NCBI RefSeq assembly: GCF_045679545.1 | Contig: NZ_CP166195.1 | Location: 620,001-684,000, forward strand | Direction: 5' to 3' | DNA length: 64,000 bases | Source of the DNA: Enterovibrio sp045679545 | GTDB lineage: Bacteria > Pseudomonadota > Gammaproteobacteria > Enterobacterales > Vibrionaceae | Shown: piece by piece, positions 43,597 through 52,278 of the stretch | Layout: each line of letters opens with the position of its first letter | How positions within the stretch are numbered: position 1 is the first letter of the stretch | Position numbers and translations under genes: made by a program | Notes under the pieces: model-generated | The model's input: the letters and a program-made list of their open reading frames with translations, nothing else | Database searches by the model: none | Told to the model about the DNA's origin: nothing

Positions 43597-43971
43597 ATGA
43601 CTGAGTTTCAATATTACTTTCATCAACTTCCTTGTTTTAACTGTAAAAAAACCACAGTCAGCACGGATCTTGGGTGGTTAACGACTGCGATGAAAGATGA
43701 TGTCGTCGCGCAGATGGCTGCGATTATCGCGCAAGGCAAGGTTGAACCCGACCTTTCGGTGAACGTGACGTGCACAAAAGAGGAAGCGCGTGATTACTTA
43801 TTGCTGAATTTCTACGGTTACTCAGAAGAAGAACTGGCAAATGAAGTGAAAGCGGAAGATGAGCAAGAAGTCGCGGATGAAATAGCAGAGCTGCTGGCAG
43901 AAGGCAACGAAGCAGCCGTCTTTGAACATGAAATCGTACTTCAAAGTTGTACTGATTGCGATATTGATTAA
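43597..43971 (+). CDS. Small protein with a putative split zinc ribbon
   Basis: A 124-residue soluble protein. Two CxxC pairs lie at opposite ends: PCFNCKK (Cys13, Cys16) and QSCTDCDID (near residues 118-121). Between them is a strongly acidic helical region (EEELANEVKAEDEQEVADEI). The two pairs could come together to bind one zinc, as in rubredoxin-type knuckles split by an insertion. I do not recognise a named family. It stands alone between the MazF-like gene and mltC. Confidence 0.65.
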   Translation: MTEFQYYFHQLPCFNCKKTTVSTDLGWLTTAMKDDVVAQMAAIIAQGKVEPDLSVNVTCTKEEARDYLLLNFYGYSEEELANEVKAEDEQEVADEIAELLAEGNEAAVFEHEIVLQSCTDCDID

Positions 43972-44260
43972 GCGTCAAACCACGAGCAACCATTACACGT
44001 TAAGATGTACGTCATCCGTGACATGATGTTCAATTTATTCAAGGCGTTAGCAAGCTAGGGTTTGTTAACGCTTTTTTCGTTTTTGCGTCAATATTATGAT
44101 GTAAGCACCCTATGATCTTCCATAAATTCCTTTTCTTTTCTTAAGCCTAGGCATAGCATCGTCGCCTCTATTCAATAGGCGGCCGCTTTCCATCACATTC
44201 ATCCGCCAACCAACTAATTAAAAGACACTCTTCCTTTAGAAAAGAGCTCACAACAACACT

Positions 44261-45364
44261 ATGAAAAAATCTATTCTATTTCTCTGTACGGCTCTCATGA
44301 CGGGCTGTGCAATACCACCTGAAAGCAATGACCATTACACGCCGCCTATTGCGGGTGAGCCAATTTCCGATAGCAACAAAAAAGCCATTGCGGCGCTGTT
44401 TTCTCTGCTCGCCAAAGAAGCGAAGAAACAATGGGGCGAAGACGAATACATCGAATCCAGCAAACATCGCTACGTCAAGTATCTCGACGGTTACCAGACT
44501 CGCGCGCACATCGACTTTGATGCGGGAAAAATCTATGTTTCAACCGTGTCGCAACAGAATCCAATGGAAAAACTGCACAAGGCGATTGTTCAAACCGTGC
44601 TTATGCCTGCCGATCCAAAAGATGTTGAACAGTTCTCAGACAAGGATATTCAACTCAAAGGTAAGCCATTTTTCTTGGGGCAAGTGGTCGATCAGGAAGG
44701 CAAATCAATCGAGTGGGAATGGCGAGCGAATCGCTTTGCGAGCTACATGATTGATAACAAACTGCAATCCAAAACCATCAAGAAAGGTAACGCCTACTAC
44801 GTGCAAATCGACATGGTGAAAGATCACCTTGCCCAACGCGAATATCAATACGCCCACTTGGTGCGTGATGCTTCTAAGCGCTATGACATTCCCGAAGCGT
44901 TGATTTATGCGGTGATCAAAACCGAAAGCAGCTTCAACCCCTATGCAGTGAGCCATGCGGGTGCGTATGGTTTGATGCAGGTGATCCCAAAAACAGCCGG
45001 GGCGGATGTGTTTAATCTGGTGAAGAAAAAGCCAGGAATGCCAACCAAAGAATACCTGTTTGACCCTGCTAACAATATCGATACTGGCGCAGCGTATTTA
45101 TACATTCTAAAAACGCGATATTTACGCGACGTAACCAACCCCTCTTCACGGCATTTCAGTATGATATCGGCATATAACGGCGGAACTGGCGGTGTACTGG
45201 CGACATTCCACACTGACAGGAAAAAGGCGATGGTGGTATTGAATCAGCGCTCGCCAAGTCAGGTTTACGATGCGCTCACGACGAAGCATCCTAAAGATGA
45301 AGCCAGACGATATCTGCAAAAAGTGCTCTATTTCCAAAAGGACTTTAAGGAAGGGAAGATCTAG
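44261..45364 (+). CDS. mltC: Membrane-bound lytic murein transglycosylase C
   Basis: A 367-residue lipoprotein. The signal ends in the lipobox MTGC (Cys16). An N-terminal DUF3393-type domain (about 30-190) precedes an SLT lysozyme-like domain (about 200-350). The catalytic Glu222 lies in VIKTESSFNPYAVS, followed by GAYGLMQV and the C-terminal AYNGG motif. It cleaves peptidoglycan with formation of 1,6-anhydromuramoyl ends from the periplasmic face of the outer membrane. Length and order fit MltC of enterics and vibrios. Convergent with the histidine-kinase gene. Confidence 0.93.
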   Translation: MKKSILFLCTALMTGCAIPPESNDHYTPPIAGEPISDSNKKAIAALFSLLAKEAKKQWGEDEYIESSKHRYVKYLDGYQTRAHIDFDAGKIYVSTVSQQNPMEKLHKAIVQTVLMPADPKDVEQFSDKDIQLKGKPFFLGQVVDQEGKSIEWEWRANRFASYMIDNKLQSKTIKKGNAYYVQIDMVKDHLAQREYQYAHLVRDASKRYDIPEALIYAVIKTESSFNPYAVSHAGAYGLMQVIPKTAGADVFNLVKKKPGMPTKEYLFDPANNIDTGAAYLYILKTRYLRDVTNPSSRHFSMISAYNGGTGGVLATFHTDRKKAMVVLNQRSPSQVYDALTTKHPKDEARRYLQKVLYFQKDFKEGKI

Positions 45365-45387
45365 CCACACTTGCCTGATTGAAACAG

Positions 45388-45419
45388 CGCCCCCTGCAGA
45401 TTTTTCTGTATCGGGGGCG
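45388..45419. terminator. Weak hairpin between convergent mltC and the histidine-kinase gene
   Basis: CGCCCCC (45388-45394) and GGGGGCG (45413-45419) can form a 7-bp stem over an 18-base T-rich loop. No T-run follows on either strand, so its terminator role is tentative. Confidence 0.4.
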
Positions 45420-45438
45420 TATTGGTTGGCGGCGTGGC

Positions 45439-46644
45439 TTAGCGTGGTATGGAAACCATCACACCCAACCCCGGCTTGCGGTCGGTCAAGATGATCACAC
45501 CGTGGTGCAACCCTGCTACGGCTTTAGCAAGAGAAAGCCCTAACCCTAGCCCGCCGTCTGTTCGGCTCTTGTCGACGCGATACAAGCGCTCGAACACGCG
45601 CTCTTTTTCAGCATCAGGAATGCCGGGACCGTTGTCTTCGACTTTGAGCCAGACTTGATTGTTTTCTCTCTCGTAACCACAGCTTAGCGAGATCTGGCTT
45701 CCTTCAGGGCAATACCGCAGGGCATTTTCGATCAGATTCGCCACTTGTTGGATCAACAGCTCTCTGTCGCCTTGCAGCAGCAAAGGCATATTGGGCTTTT
45801 CAACCACCAGCGACATGCCCGCATCTTCCGCAACATCGCCATAGATTTCGGCCACCGTATCGATGATGTGTACCAAATCAATCTGCGAGAATCGACTGCG
45901 TCTCGCGCCGGATTCAATTTGTGAAATACGCAGCAAGGCATCAAAAATGGAGGCTAATCGCTGCGAGTCCGCCAATGCATGATCTAATTCCTGCATAAAG
46001 GGATCTTGTTCCGTCACCTTCAGCGTTTCCGCTTCTTCTCTCAGCGTCAATAGATTATGGCGTAAACGAGTGATTGGCGTTTTCAACTCGTGCGCAATGT
46101 TGGATGAAATATCACTCATGGCGGCGACAGAACCTTCAAGGCGTGACAGCATTTCGTCAACCGACACTGAAATACGCGCCAAATCATTGTGCGTATGTTG
46201 CTCTCCGGTTCGGACAGACAAATCACCATCCGCTGCCGCATTCAACACACGCTCAATGCGTGTCATGCGTTTTTGACTATGCCGCCCCATCGCCACCACT
46301 AGCACCGTGGTCAGCAAAGAGACCAAAACACCAGCTAGGATGAATCCTGATGTTAATACCGCGAGGATTTCGTCATCTTCAATCGGGTCGTCATCAACCT
46401 TCTGCTTTCCGTGGCCTTCGATTAACGCGCGGGATTCTTTTACGATCTCGCTATTTTGATCGCTAAGTTCATGTTCGACATAGACAAACGTCACCGCCGC
46501 CATCAAAAATAGGCTGAGCAGTGACACGGCACCAAACATTAACCCTTGCTGAGTGGCAGAGGTTTTCATCCACTTTGGAAGCGCATCAAGCAAGCGACGG
46601 ATTGATAAATACTGACGCGCAGAAGCAGTGAGCTTTGCGATCAT
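45439..46644 (-). CDS. Sensor histidine kinase (EnvZ/QseC class)
   Basis: A 401-residue inner-membrane kinase. Two transmembrane helices (about 34-55 and 93-118) bracket a short acidic periplasmic loop with VDDDPIEDDE. A HAMP domain, the phospho-acceptor H-box IAHELKTPITRLRH (His185), an N-box (IENALRYCPEG) and G-boxes (DNGPGIP, GGLGLGLSLAK) follow. It is the last gene of a leftward operon and overlaps the response regulator by four bases (ATGA). The small loop and the adjoining PepSY gene suggest sensing of a cation or peptide, but this is inference. Confidence 0.92.
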   Translation of the reverse strand: MIAKLTASARQYLSIRRLLDALPKWMKTSATQQGLMFGAVSLLSLFLMAAVTFVYVEHELSDQNSEIVKESRALIEGHGKQKVDDDPIEDDEILAVLTSGFILAGVLVSLLTTVLVVAMGRHSQKRMTRIERVLNAAADGDLSVRTGEQHTHNDLARISVSVDEMLSRLEGSVAAMSDISSNIAHELKTPITRLRHNLLTLREEAETLKVTEQDPFMQELDHALADSQRLASIFDALLRISQIESGARRSRFSQIDLVHIIDTVAEIYGDVAEDAGMSLVVEKPNMPLLLQGDRELLIQQVANLIENALRYCPEGSQISLSCGYERENNQVWLKVEDNGPGIPDAEKERVFERLYRVDKSRTDGGLGLGLSLAKAVAGLHHGVIILTDRKPGLGVMVSIPR

Positions 46645-47339
46645 TTCACTTCTCCGCCGTCTTTATTTTCTAGCTTGTAACCCACGCCGCGTACGGTTTG
46701 GATCAGTGAGTCGCCGAACGGCTTTTCAAGCTTGTTTCTCAGTCGGCTAATATGCGTTTCTACCACGCTTGTTTGCGGGTCGAAGTGGATATCCCACACG
46801 TGTTCTAGCAGCATGGTACGTGTGATAACTCGTCCAGGATGGCGCAGGAAGAGTTCTAGAATACGAAACTCTTTCGGTTGCAAATCAAGTGCAACACCTT
46901 GGCGAATCGCGGTATGTTCAAACAAGTTTATCACCACATCGCCAAAACTCAGTTCAGGGTTGGTTTCGTTGGATTTGAGTACTGAGCGACGCGACAATGC
47001 CGTGACGCGAGCCAGCAATTCAGAAAAAGCAAAGGGCTTAGTCAAGTAGTCATCGCCCCCAGCTTCTAACCCTTCCACTCGGTCGTCAACGCCACCAAGG
47101 GAGGTTAGAAATAAAATCGGAGTGCCAATTTGTGCGGCACGAAGTGCTTTTACGAGTGACAAGCCATCCAGTCCGGGAAGCATTCTGTCGACAATCGCCA
47201 CATCGTATTGTTCTGCCATGCAAAGGGTCAGCGCATATTTTCCGTTGTCGGTCACTTCGACCTGATGACCTGCTTCACGTAACCCTTTTTCCACAAAACT
47301 GCTGAGACTTACATCGTCTTCAACCAGTAATACTCGCAT
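46641..47339 (-). CDS. OmpR-family response regulator
   Basis: A 232-residue DNA-binding regulator. The receiver has the acidic pair Asp8/Asp9, phospho-acceptor Asp51 (AIVDRMLPGLDG), Thr79 and Lys101 (LTKPF). A winged-helix output domain follows, with RNKLEKPFGDSLIQTVRGVGYKLE at its end (quoted in part: LIQTVRGVGYKLE). It is coupled to the histidine kinase downstream and preceded after 26 bases by a small membrane-protein gene. It probably controls its own operon, including the PepSY gene. Confidence 0.94.
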   Translation of the reverse strand: MRVLLVEDDVSLSSFVEKGLREAGHQVEVTDNGKYALTLCMAEQYDVAIVDRMLPGLDGLSLVKALRAAQIGTPILFLTSLGGVDDRVEGLEAGGDDYLTKPFAFSELLARVTALSRRSVLKSNETNPELSFGDVVINLFEHTAIRQGVALDLQPKEFRILELFLRHPGRVITRTMLLEHVWDIHFDPQTSVVETHISRLRNKLEKPFGDSLIQTVRGVGYKLENKDGGEVK

Positions 47340-47365
47340 GAGAACTCTCTCTTGAAAGCGGCAGC

Positions 47366-47665
47366 TTAAGCCGCAGCGATAGGTGCTTCGTTAGTCGTGT
47401 TATTGATTGGATTGGCGACGTCGTTTTTAAACTGACGCTGTTTCCAAGCGGCAATAATCACCGCAGTAACACCAGCTAACAGTGTGATTCCTAGTGTAAC
47501 CAGTCCTAGCATGAAAAGCAGGGAAAAGCTCAAAACCCCAGCAACCGCTGCGAAACCATTCTCTCGAACTTGTTTTGCCAGTGCTTTGGCGCGCAGCCAC
47601 AGCTTGGACATAGATAGCTTGGACATAGATAGCTTCGAGATAGATTGACGGATAGATTTAACCAT
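47366..47665 (-). CDS. Small membrane protein in the two-component operon
   Basis: A 99-residue protein with a basic N-terminus, then one long or two short hydrophobic helices (about 40-72: VAGVLSFSLLFMLGLVTLG and onward) and a polar Asn/Thr-rich tail. The N-terminus contains a short tandem repeat, SKLSMSKLSMSKL, encoded by repeated 15-base units. GGAG lies 9 bases before the ATG. It is placed between the PepSY gene and the response regulator, so it may modulate the kinase, as small membrane proteins do for PhoQ; that is inference. Family not recognised. Confidence 0.7.
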   Translation of the reverse strand: MVKSIRQSISKLSMSKLSMSKLWLRAKALAKQVRENGFAAVAGVLSFSLLFMLGLVTLGITLLAGVTAVIIAAWKQRQFKNDVANPINNTTNEAPIAAA

Positions 47666-47787
47666 TATTCACTCCTTGAGGGCGTCAAACGACGACGCCC
47701 CTTATCTTTATTGACTGCGGCGGTATCGGCGCAGCCATCACGTTCACTTTGCTTAGGTATGTTTTCGCTCACTGAAAGTGCGACGAC

Positions 47788-48336
47788 TTATTTGGCCGCC
47801 ACAGCGACAGCATCAATGCGTGTTTCAACACGCTTGCCGTTGGCATCTAACAGTTCAACGTCGTACGTCAATTTGCCGAAATGATCATCCGCATCCACGC
47901 TCCACGCCTTGCCGTTAAACTCCGTTTCGGCTTGCATCACGGCTTGCTCCATAGAAAGAAATTTGCCACTGTTTACACCTGACAACCACATGGCGTCTTC
48001 AACTTGGTCATCATGGTCATCGTCATGATCACGGCGCTTTTTGGTTAAAATTACGTCGCCAGTTTGGGCATCTACCACGGTGTGAATTTCTTGCCCGTCA
48101 GCGGCCGACAATTCGATTTCATACACCGCTTGACCTTTTTTCATGTCGCGCTCTGCTTCAAGCGGAATACCGCCTGTTTCATTCTTTGCGATTTCTACGG
48201 CTTGAAGAAGAGATACCGCATCTTGATTTAGCGATGTTGGTGCATCACCTGCGTTCGCTGTACCCATTGCCATCATGGCGCTCATACCAAGAAGTACAGA
48301 AATAGCAGCAGGCTTAAAATTGATGTTCTTTTTCAT
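47788..48336 (-). CDS. Periplasmic PepSY-domain protein
   Basis: A 182-residue exported protein (signal ending near TANAG, residue 30) with two PepSY units: the first around EAERDMKKGQAVYEIEL with the phrase TGDVILTKK, and a second around EFNGKAWSVDADDHFGKLTYDVEL. A charged linker HDDDHDDQVED between them could bind divalent cations. PepSY domains often inhibit proteases or sense metals. It is the first gene of the operon with the two-component system; GAGG precedes the ATG. Confidence 0.85.
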   Translation of the reverse strand: MKKNINFKPAAISVLLGMSAMMAMGTANAGDAPTSLNQDAVSLLQAVEIAKNETGGIPLEAERDMKKGQAVYEIELSAADGQEIHTVVDAQTGDVILTKKRRDHDDDHDDQVEDAMWLSGVNSGKFLSMEQAVMQAETEFNGKAWSVDADDHFGKLTYDVELLDANGKRVETRIDAVAVAAK

Positions 48337-48694
48337 GGTGAAGTCCTCGTTATTAGTTTTGGTTCAACCGGAATGTCTCTGTCGATGGAGCCACTTTACG
48401 CGCTGACGTTGTCAGGAAGTTTTCCTGAACTATACATTTTCGTAAGGTTGGTGCCAGCGGGTTGTCTTCTTAATAACAATTCCGGAAATCAGGGTTTTAC
48501 ACTGTAAAAAGCGGATATCCGTAAACATGATCTAGGCTTCATCATTGAGGCGCGGTCAGCCTATTCAATGTGACAATGAAAATTTTTTTGCAACAGTGGT
48601 GAGACACACCAGCGTGTTGCCCACTTGAGGAATGGCTTCGCACGCTCCAACATGGCACTGTTAATCATCCCCTTCCGTATCTTGGAGTCTTATT
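48337..48694. other. Intergenic region between divergent genes
   Basis: 358 bases separate the PepSY operon and the DUF3291 gene. Promoters for both should lie here. No confident operator, hairpin or reading frame was identified. Confidence 0.35.
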
Positions 48695-49135
48695 GTGCAA
48701 CTGGCTGAATTGAATATCGCAAAAGCAAAAGCGTCAATGGACGACCCAATCATGCGTGATTTTGTCGATAACCTAGACCCCGTCAACGCCACTGCGGAAG
48801 CCTCACCGGGTTTTATATGGCGGCTAAAAGATGATTCAGGTAACGCGACCGAGCTTCAGGTATTTGATGACCCTAATTTACTGGTCAATTTATCGGTTTG
48901 GGAATCGGTAGAATCATTAAAGACGTTTATGTTCAAAACTCATCATTTGGGCATCATGAAACGCCGCGCAGAATGGTTTGAAAAGCCCAAAACACACACC
49001 TACGTGATGTGGTGGATTGAAGACGGACACATCCCGACGACACAAGAAGCCATCGAACGCTTGGCGTATCTTCGCGAACATGGCGAAAGCGAGTATGCCT
49101 TTACCTTTACAAACCTATTTTCACCCCCTGCATAA
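48695..49135 (+). CDS. DUF3291 family protein
   Basis: A 146-residue soluble protein with a dimeric ferredoxin-like (antibiotic-biosynthesis-monooxygenase-like) fold expected from the DUF3291 pattern: MQLAELNIAKAK at the start, NLSVWESVESLKTFMFKTHH, and MWWIEDGHIPTTQEAIERL. It starts at GTG, with GGAG 7 bases upstream. Function unknown; the fold often binds small aromatic or haem ligands. Confidence 0.85.
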   Translation: MQLAELNIAKAKASMDDPIMRDFVDNLDPVNATAEASPGFIWRLKDDSGNATELQVFDDPNLLVNLSVWESVESLKTFMFKTHHLGIMKRRAEWFEKPKTHTYVMWWIEDGHIPTTQEAIERLAYLREHGESEYAFTFTNLFSPPA

Positions 49136-49278
49136 CATGACTCTGAGCCTGATCAATATCCCTGTTTTGGGCTGCAACATACGCAGGCGTTCCGGCACGT
49201 TGAAAGCCGTGTCACCACACGGCATTTTGTTTACCGACACTTACGTTAGCATCGCTTAGAAAGTGGCCTTGATCTCAA

Positions 49279-49318
49279 TGGATTGAGGCGGCTTGAATTA
49301 TCATCACCTCAATCCATT
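49279..49318 (+). terminator. Hairpin downstream of the DUF3291 gene
   Basis: A perfect 11-bp inverted repeat (ATGGATTGAGG / CCTCAATCCAT) with an 18-base loop, followed by TCTCAAAG rather than a T-run. It may be a terminator or a processing site. Confidence 0.45.
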
Positions 49319-49393
49319 CTCAAAGGCTGCGCGGTTTTTAAGCCAAAACGGACGTTATTTATAAAATCGATATCGTATGTTTTACCCGCCCAA

Positions 49394-49406
49394 GCCCCCC
49401 CCCCCT
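49394..49406. repeat. Poly-C tract upstream of the VOC gene
   Basis: A run of eleven C (about 49395-49405) ends about 17 bases before the start codon at 49423, just ahead of its Shine-Dalgarno sequence (GGAG). Homopolymers of this length are prone to slippage. Confidence 0.7.
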
Positions 49407-49422
49407 CAATTGGAGCACGCCA

Positions 49423-49776
49423 ATGAATCAACACGGCAAGATCAACTACGTCGAATTTCCCGCTTGTGACCTTCTCGCCACCAAGTCTTTTTTCTCTGAA
49501 GCATTTGGTTGGACGTTCACAGACTTCGGGCCGGATTACACCGCATTTTCTGACCAAGGGTTAGATGGTGGATTCTTTCGTGCCGATCAGCACGCTGACA
49601 CAGCCAATGGCTCAGCCCTGATCGTATTATTCAGTGACTCACTAGAACAAACAGAAATCAACGTACGCCAAACTGGCGGCAAAATCGTGAAACCTATCTT
49701 TGAATTTCCAGGCGGGCGACGCTTTCATTTTACCGAACCCAGCGGCAATGAATTTGCGGTGTGGTCGGATAAATAG
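49423..49776 (+). CDS. VOC (glyoxalase/dioxygenase-fold) protein
   Basis: A 117-residue single-domain protein with the vicinal-oxygen-chelate fold. It begins MNQHGKINYVEFPACDL, and the C-terminal strand reads FEFPGGRRFHFTEPSGNEFAVW. Potential metal ligands include the Glu in YVEF and the Glu before FAVW. Family members include glyoxalase-like and resistance proteins; the substrate is unknown. GGAG lies before the ATG, next to a poly-C tract. It converges with alaE across a shared terminator. Confidence 0.83.
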   Translation: MNQHGKINYVEFPACDLLATKSFFSEAFGWTFTDFGPDYTAFSDQGLDGGFFRADQHADTANGSALIVLFSDSLEQTEINVRQTGGKIVKPIFEFPGGRRFHFTEPSGNEFAVWSDK

Positions 49777-49829
49777 AGAGCGAGCCCATTCAATAACATG
49801 ATGTGAAAGTTGCAGAGATACCATGATCC

Positions 49830-49858
49830 AAAAGGGGTGCCACATTGGCACCCCTTTT
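49830..49858. terminator. Bidirectional terminator between the VOC gene and alaE
   Basis: A perfect 12-bp stem (AAAAGGGGTGCC / GGCACCCCTTTT) with a 5-base loop. A-tracts and T-tracts flank it symmetrically, so it can end both convergent transcripts. Confidence 0.85.
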
Positions 49859-49884
49859 CGATGTTCATTTAATGCGATCTCGCA

Positions 49885-50337
49885 TTACGCACTTAGCTGA
49901 TTCGGTAAGGATGTTCCGACACGGAAGAACTTGCGGCAGCGCTCTAAAAACACGCCATATACCACACCCAACATGCCGGAAAGCAACGCATTACTCGCCA
50001 CTGCCGTGACAATTTGGCTTGGCTCTGCACCCACACTGAACAATATGCCTGCGTACACGGGAGACTGGAACGTCACGTAAGCAAAGAAATCTGCTGCGCG
50101 CTTGCTCAGACGCGATGCGGAGTGGCGCTTTGCAAATGTCAGTACGCTGTCGCGAAACACGCCATAAGGCCACGCGATCAAAATATTGACCGGGATCGAT
50201 AGCAGCCTCGATGCCAGCGATTGTTCAAAAGACATACCCGACACGAAGATTTCAATCATCATGCCGGTGACAAAGCAGAAAATAACCATGGCGAACATGT
50301 CAGCCACGACAGAACGAACGCGGTTAGCGCCTTTCAT
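49885..50337 (-). CDS. alaE: L-alanine exporter AlaE
   Basis: A 150-residue inner-membrane protein with four hydrophobic segments. It matches E. coli AlaE (149 residues) across its length, with shared phrases VADMFAMVIFCFV, EIFVSGMSFEQS, IPVNILIAWPYG, AYVTFQSPVYAGIL and LGVVYGVFLERCRKFF. AlaE exports L-alanine using the proton gradient and prevents toxic build-up from peptide use. GGGGTGAG precedes the ATG. Monocistronic. Confidence 0.94.
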   Translation of the reverse strand: MKGANRVRSVVADMFAMVIFCFVTGMMIEIFVSGMSFEQSLASRLLSIPVNILIAWPYGVFRDSVLTFAKRHSASRLSKRAADFFAYVTFQSPVYAGILFSVGAEPSQIVTAVASNALLSGMLGVVYGVFLERCRKFFRVGTSLPNQLSA

Positions 50338-50546
50338 TTCTCACCCCAAATATCACATCAAACAAAAGCAACAAAACGCTGCAAAAAAGTCTTAAAACGT
50401 AAACACGTTATTCGGCTATTAGACCAAAACACTTACAATTTTAGGTGCTATTTTTTAAAAAATATTCAGACTTTAATGCTATTAATTTCCAATATATCGG
50501 AATTTATTTCTGGAGTGACACTTGTGAATTTTGGCGAGTATTTAGC

Positions 50547-51068
50547 CTATTGGTCGCGCTTCCTTGAAAGGTCTCTTGCCATGATAAGCGCCAGCCCAAG
50601 AACCTGAAGGAACAAGGCAAGGTTTCGAAAGAAGGAGATATTACTGCTCAATTCTCGATGGGAATCTGCCAAATGGAGATTATCAAGATATAGCGTGTCG
50701 ATTTTATTTCGCAGGAGATCCTGCTGCTGGTCAATCTTATCCATAATAAGTGGCATATTATGCTGTGTCAGGGCGGTGTTGGTCATATCGGTGAACGAAT
50801 CCAACAGTCTCTCACCAAATATTGTGGGTAGTGACTCCATGCTCGGTTTAACCGCCAAAATGACCATGATGGTTTCTCGACGACGCTCGAGCGCATCGAG
50901 TTGCTGCCAGCTCAGTTGGATAAGCTGGTTATTGTTGGTTTGTGCTTCGATGACTGACGCTGACTGTTCACCTAAATCATCGATCACGAAATTGGTCATC
51001 AACGCTGCAACAATGTTCAACACCAAACCTGTGGCTACAACCACCCACGTGGGTATTCCTATTCGCAC
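50547..51068 (-). CDS. Two-helix membrane protein with a periplasmic sensor-like region
   Basis: A 173-residue protein. A hydrophobic helix near the N-terminus (VVVATGLVLNIVAALMTNFV, about 9-28) and one near the C-terminus (LALFLQVLGLALIMA) bracket about 120 residues of amphipathic helix rich in Gln, Leu and Glu. This resembles the ligand-binding part of chemoreceptors or kinases, yet no cytoplasmic output domain follows. It starts at GTG with AAGGA 7 bases upstream. Function unknown. Confidence 0.65.
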   Translation of the reverse strand: MRIGIPTWVVVATGLVLNIVAALMTNFVIDDLGEQSASVIEAQTNNNQLIQLSWQQLDALERRRETIMVILAVKPSMESLPTIFGERLLDSFTDMTNTALTQHNMPLIMDKIDQQQDLLRNKIDTLYLDNLHLADSHRELSSNISFFRNLALFLQVLGLALIMARDLSRKRDQ

Positions 51069-51226
51069 GTTTTCGTCCTTTTTCTAAAGGTATAGTTGAG
51101 AACAGAACGTGGCGAGACATCAATCCTTTCAATGATGGGCTTTTCTCAGCGATAAAACGCAAAAAGACCAGCATGTGCTGGCCTTCAAATAGCATTCAGG
51201 TTTGGCTTTGTCTCAAATAATAGGAA

Positions 51227-51682
51227 TTAGGCGCTTTGCGCCACAGGCATGATCTGCACAAGCTTGAGGTAAGAGTGCAACGCATTGTTCTTATATTCGA
51301 TAGCAGAGTGGATATTCACTGATTTATTGGCAATCACACGGCTACGATACTTATTGCTGCCTTTGGTGATTTCAATATCAAGGACGCCTTGCTCCAACTT
51401 CCAGTGGCCTTTTGTCGGGCGACGATTGAAAAGCGTATATTCTTCTAGTGACCCATCAGCATGCAAAAACAGCTCAGTGATGTAACCGGCACTACACGTT
51501 TTTATCCAACGCTGACCGCGAACCTCCGAGGTAGAAAAAGAACGTTTGCTAGACATCCAATCAAAAAGCGCAATCGCGTCAACGTCTGACACATCAGGCA
51601 GTTGCTCAATATCCAGCATCGCTGCAGTACCGGACTCACGCATAAAGAGTTGTAAATATGAACTGTTCACCTGTTTTTGCAT
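51227..51682 (-). CDS. Protein of unknown function
   Basis: A 151-residue soluble protein. An N-terminal helical part (MQKQVNSSYLQLFMRE, then FDWMSSKRSFS) precedes a beta-rich C-terminal half with GHWKLEQGVLDIEITKG and YLKLVQIMPV, suggesting a small barrel or lipocalin-like sheet. No signal peptide. It stands upstream of, and in the same direction as, the two-helix membrane protein at 50547-51068, with a 158-base gap. Family not recognised. Confidence 0.6.
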   Translation of the reverse strand: MQKQVNSSYLQLFMRESGTAAMLDIEQLPDVSDVDAIALFDWMSSKRSFSTSEVRGQRWIKTCSAGYITELFLHADGSLEEYTLFNRRPTKGHWKLEQGVLDIEITKGSNKYRSRVIANKSVNIHSAIEYKNNALHSYLKLVQIMPVAQSA

Positions 51683-51948
51683 CTTCTACGCCGCTGTCGT
51701 TCCTTGAAAAAGAAGAAGATACCGCCAAACATCAGTTTGCTTCATCTCTCTTTTCGCAGGAATGTTAACCTACGCCGATATCAGTGCACATTTTCAACAA
51801 CCTGACAGCAAATATCGACAAAGCCGCTAAACAACCGTTCAACGCAGACAATCTTGTTCTGCATCAATAATCAATCATCCGTCTCAGTGGAGAGGCAGGC
51901 GTGTGTGAACTATCTTTAATCATGTCATCACATTATGAGGCAACACAG

Positions 51949-52278
51949 ATGCGCTATCTCCTTGTAAAAGCTTTGATTATTGGAATTTTGTCCACACCCA
52001 CTGTTTTCGCCGCAGAGAAAGAATCTGTGGGGGAAGTGGTTACCGAGAAAAACGAGTCGATCTGTAAACAAAAATTCACTCAGGCGTTGTTTACCCAGCA
52101 GCGTATTTTTAGCTCTAATCGCAATGGCGCTGACAATCGTCGTATCGCAGAGAGAAAAATCGAAGCGGCGCGAGAGAAATACAACCTCACCGCCAGCTAT
52201 TGTGACGCTTACAACGAGCTAAAATCATTCAACCCTGAAAACCTAGATCGCAAGCCCGGTGATGCTCAGTTCAACTGA
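51949..52278 (+). CDS. Small exported protein of unknown function
   Basis: A 109-residue protein when started at 51949, where GAGG lies 8 bases upstream and a signal peptide begins (MRYLLVKALIIGILSTPTVFA). In-frame codons from 51901 would put 16 residues ahead of the signal. The mature part is helical and charged with two cysteines (ICKQKF and SYCDAY), which could form a disulfide in the periplasm. Family not recognised. Confidence 0.6.
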   Translation: MRYLLVKALIIGILSTPTVFAAEKESVGEVVTEKNESICKQKFTQALFTQQRIFSSNRNGADNRRIAERKIEAAREKYNLTASYCDAYNELKSFNPENLDRKPGDAQFN

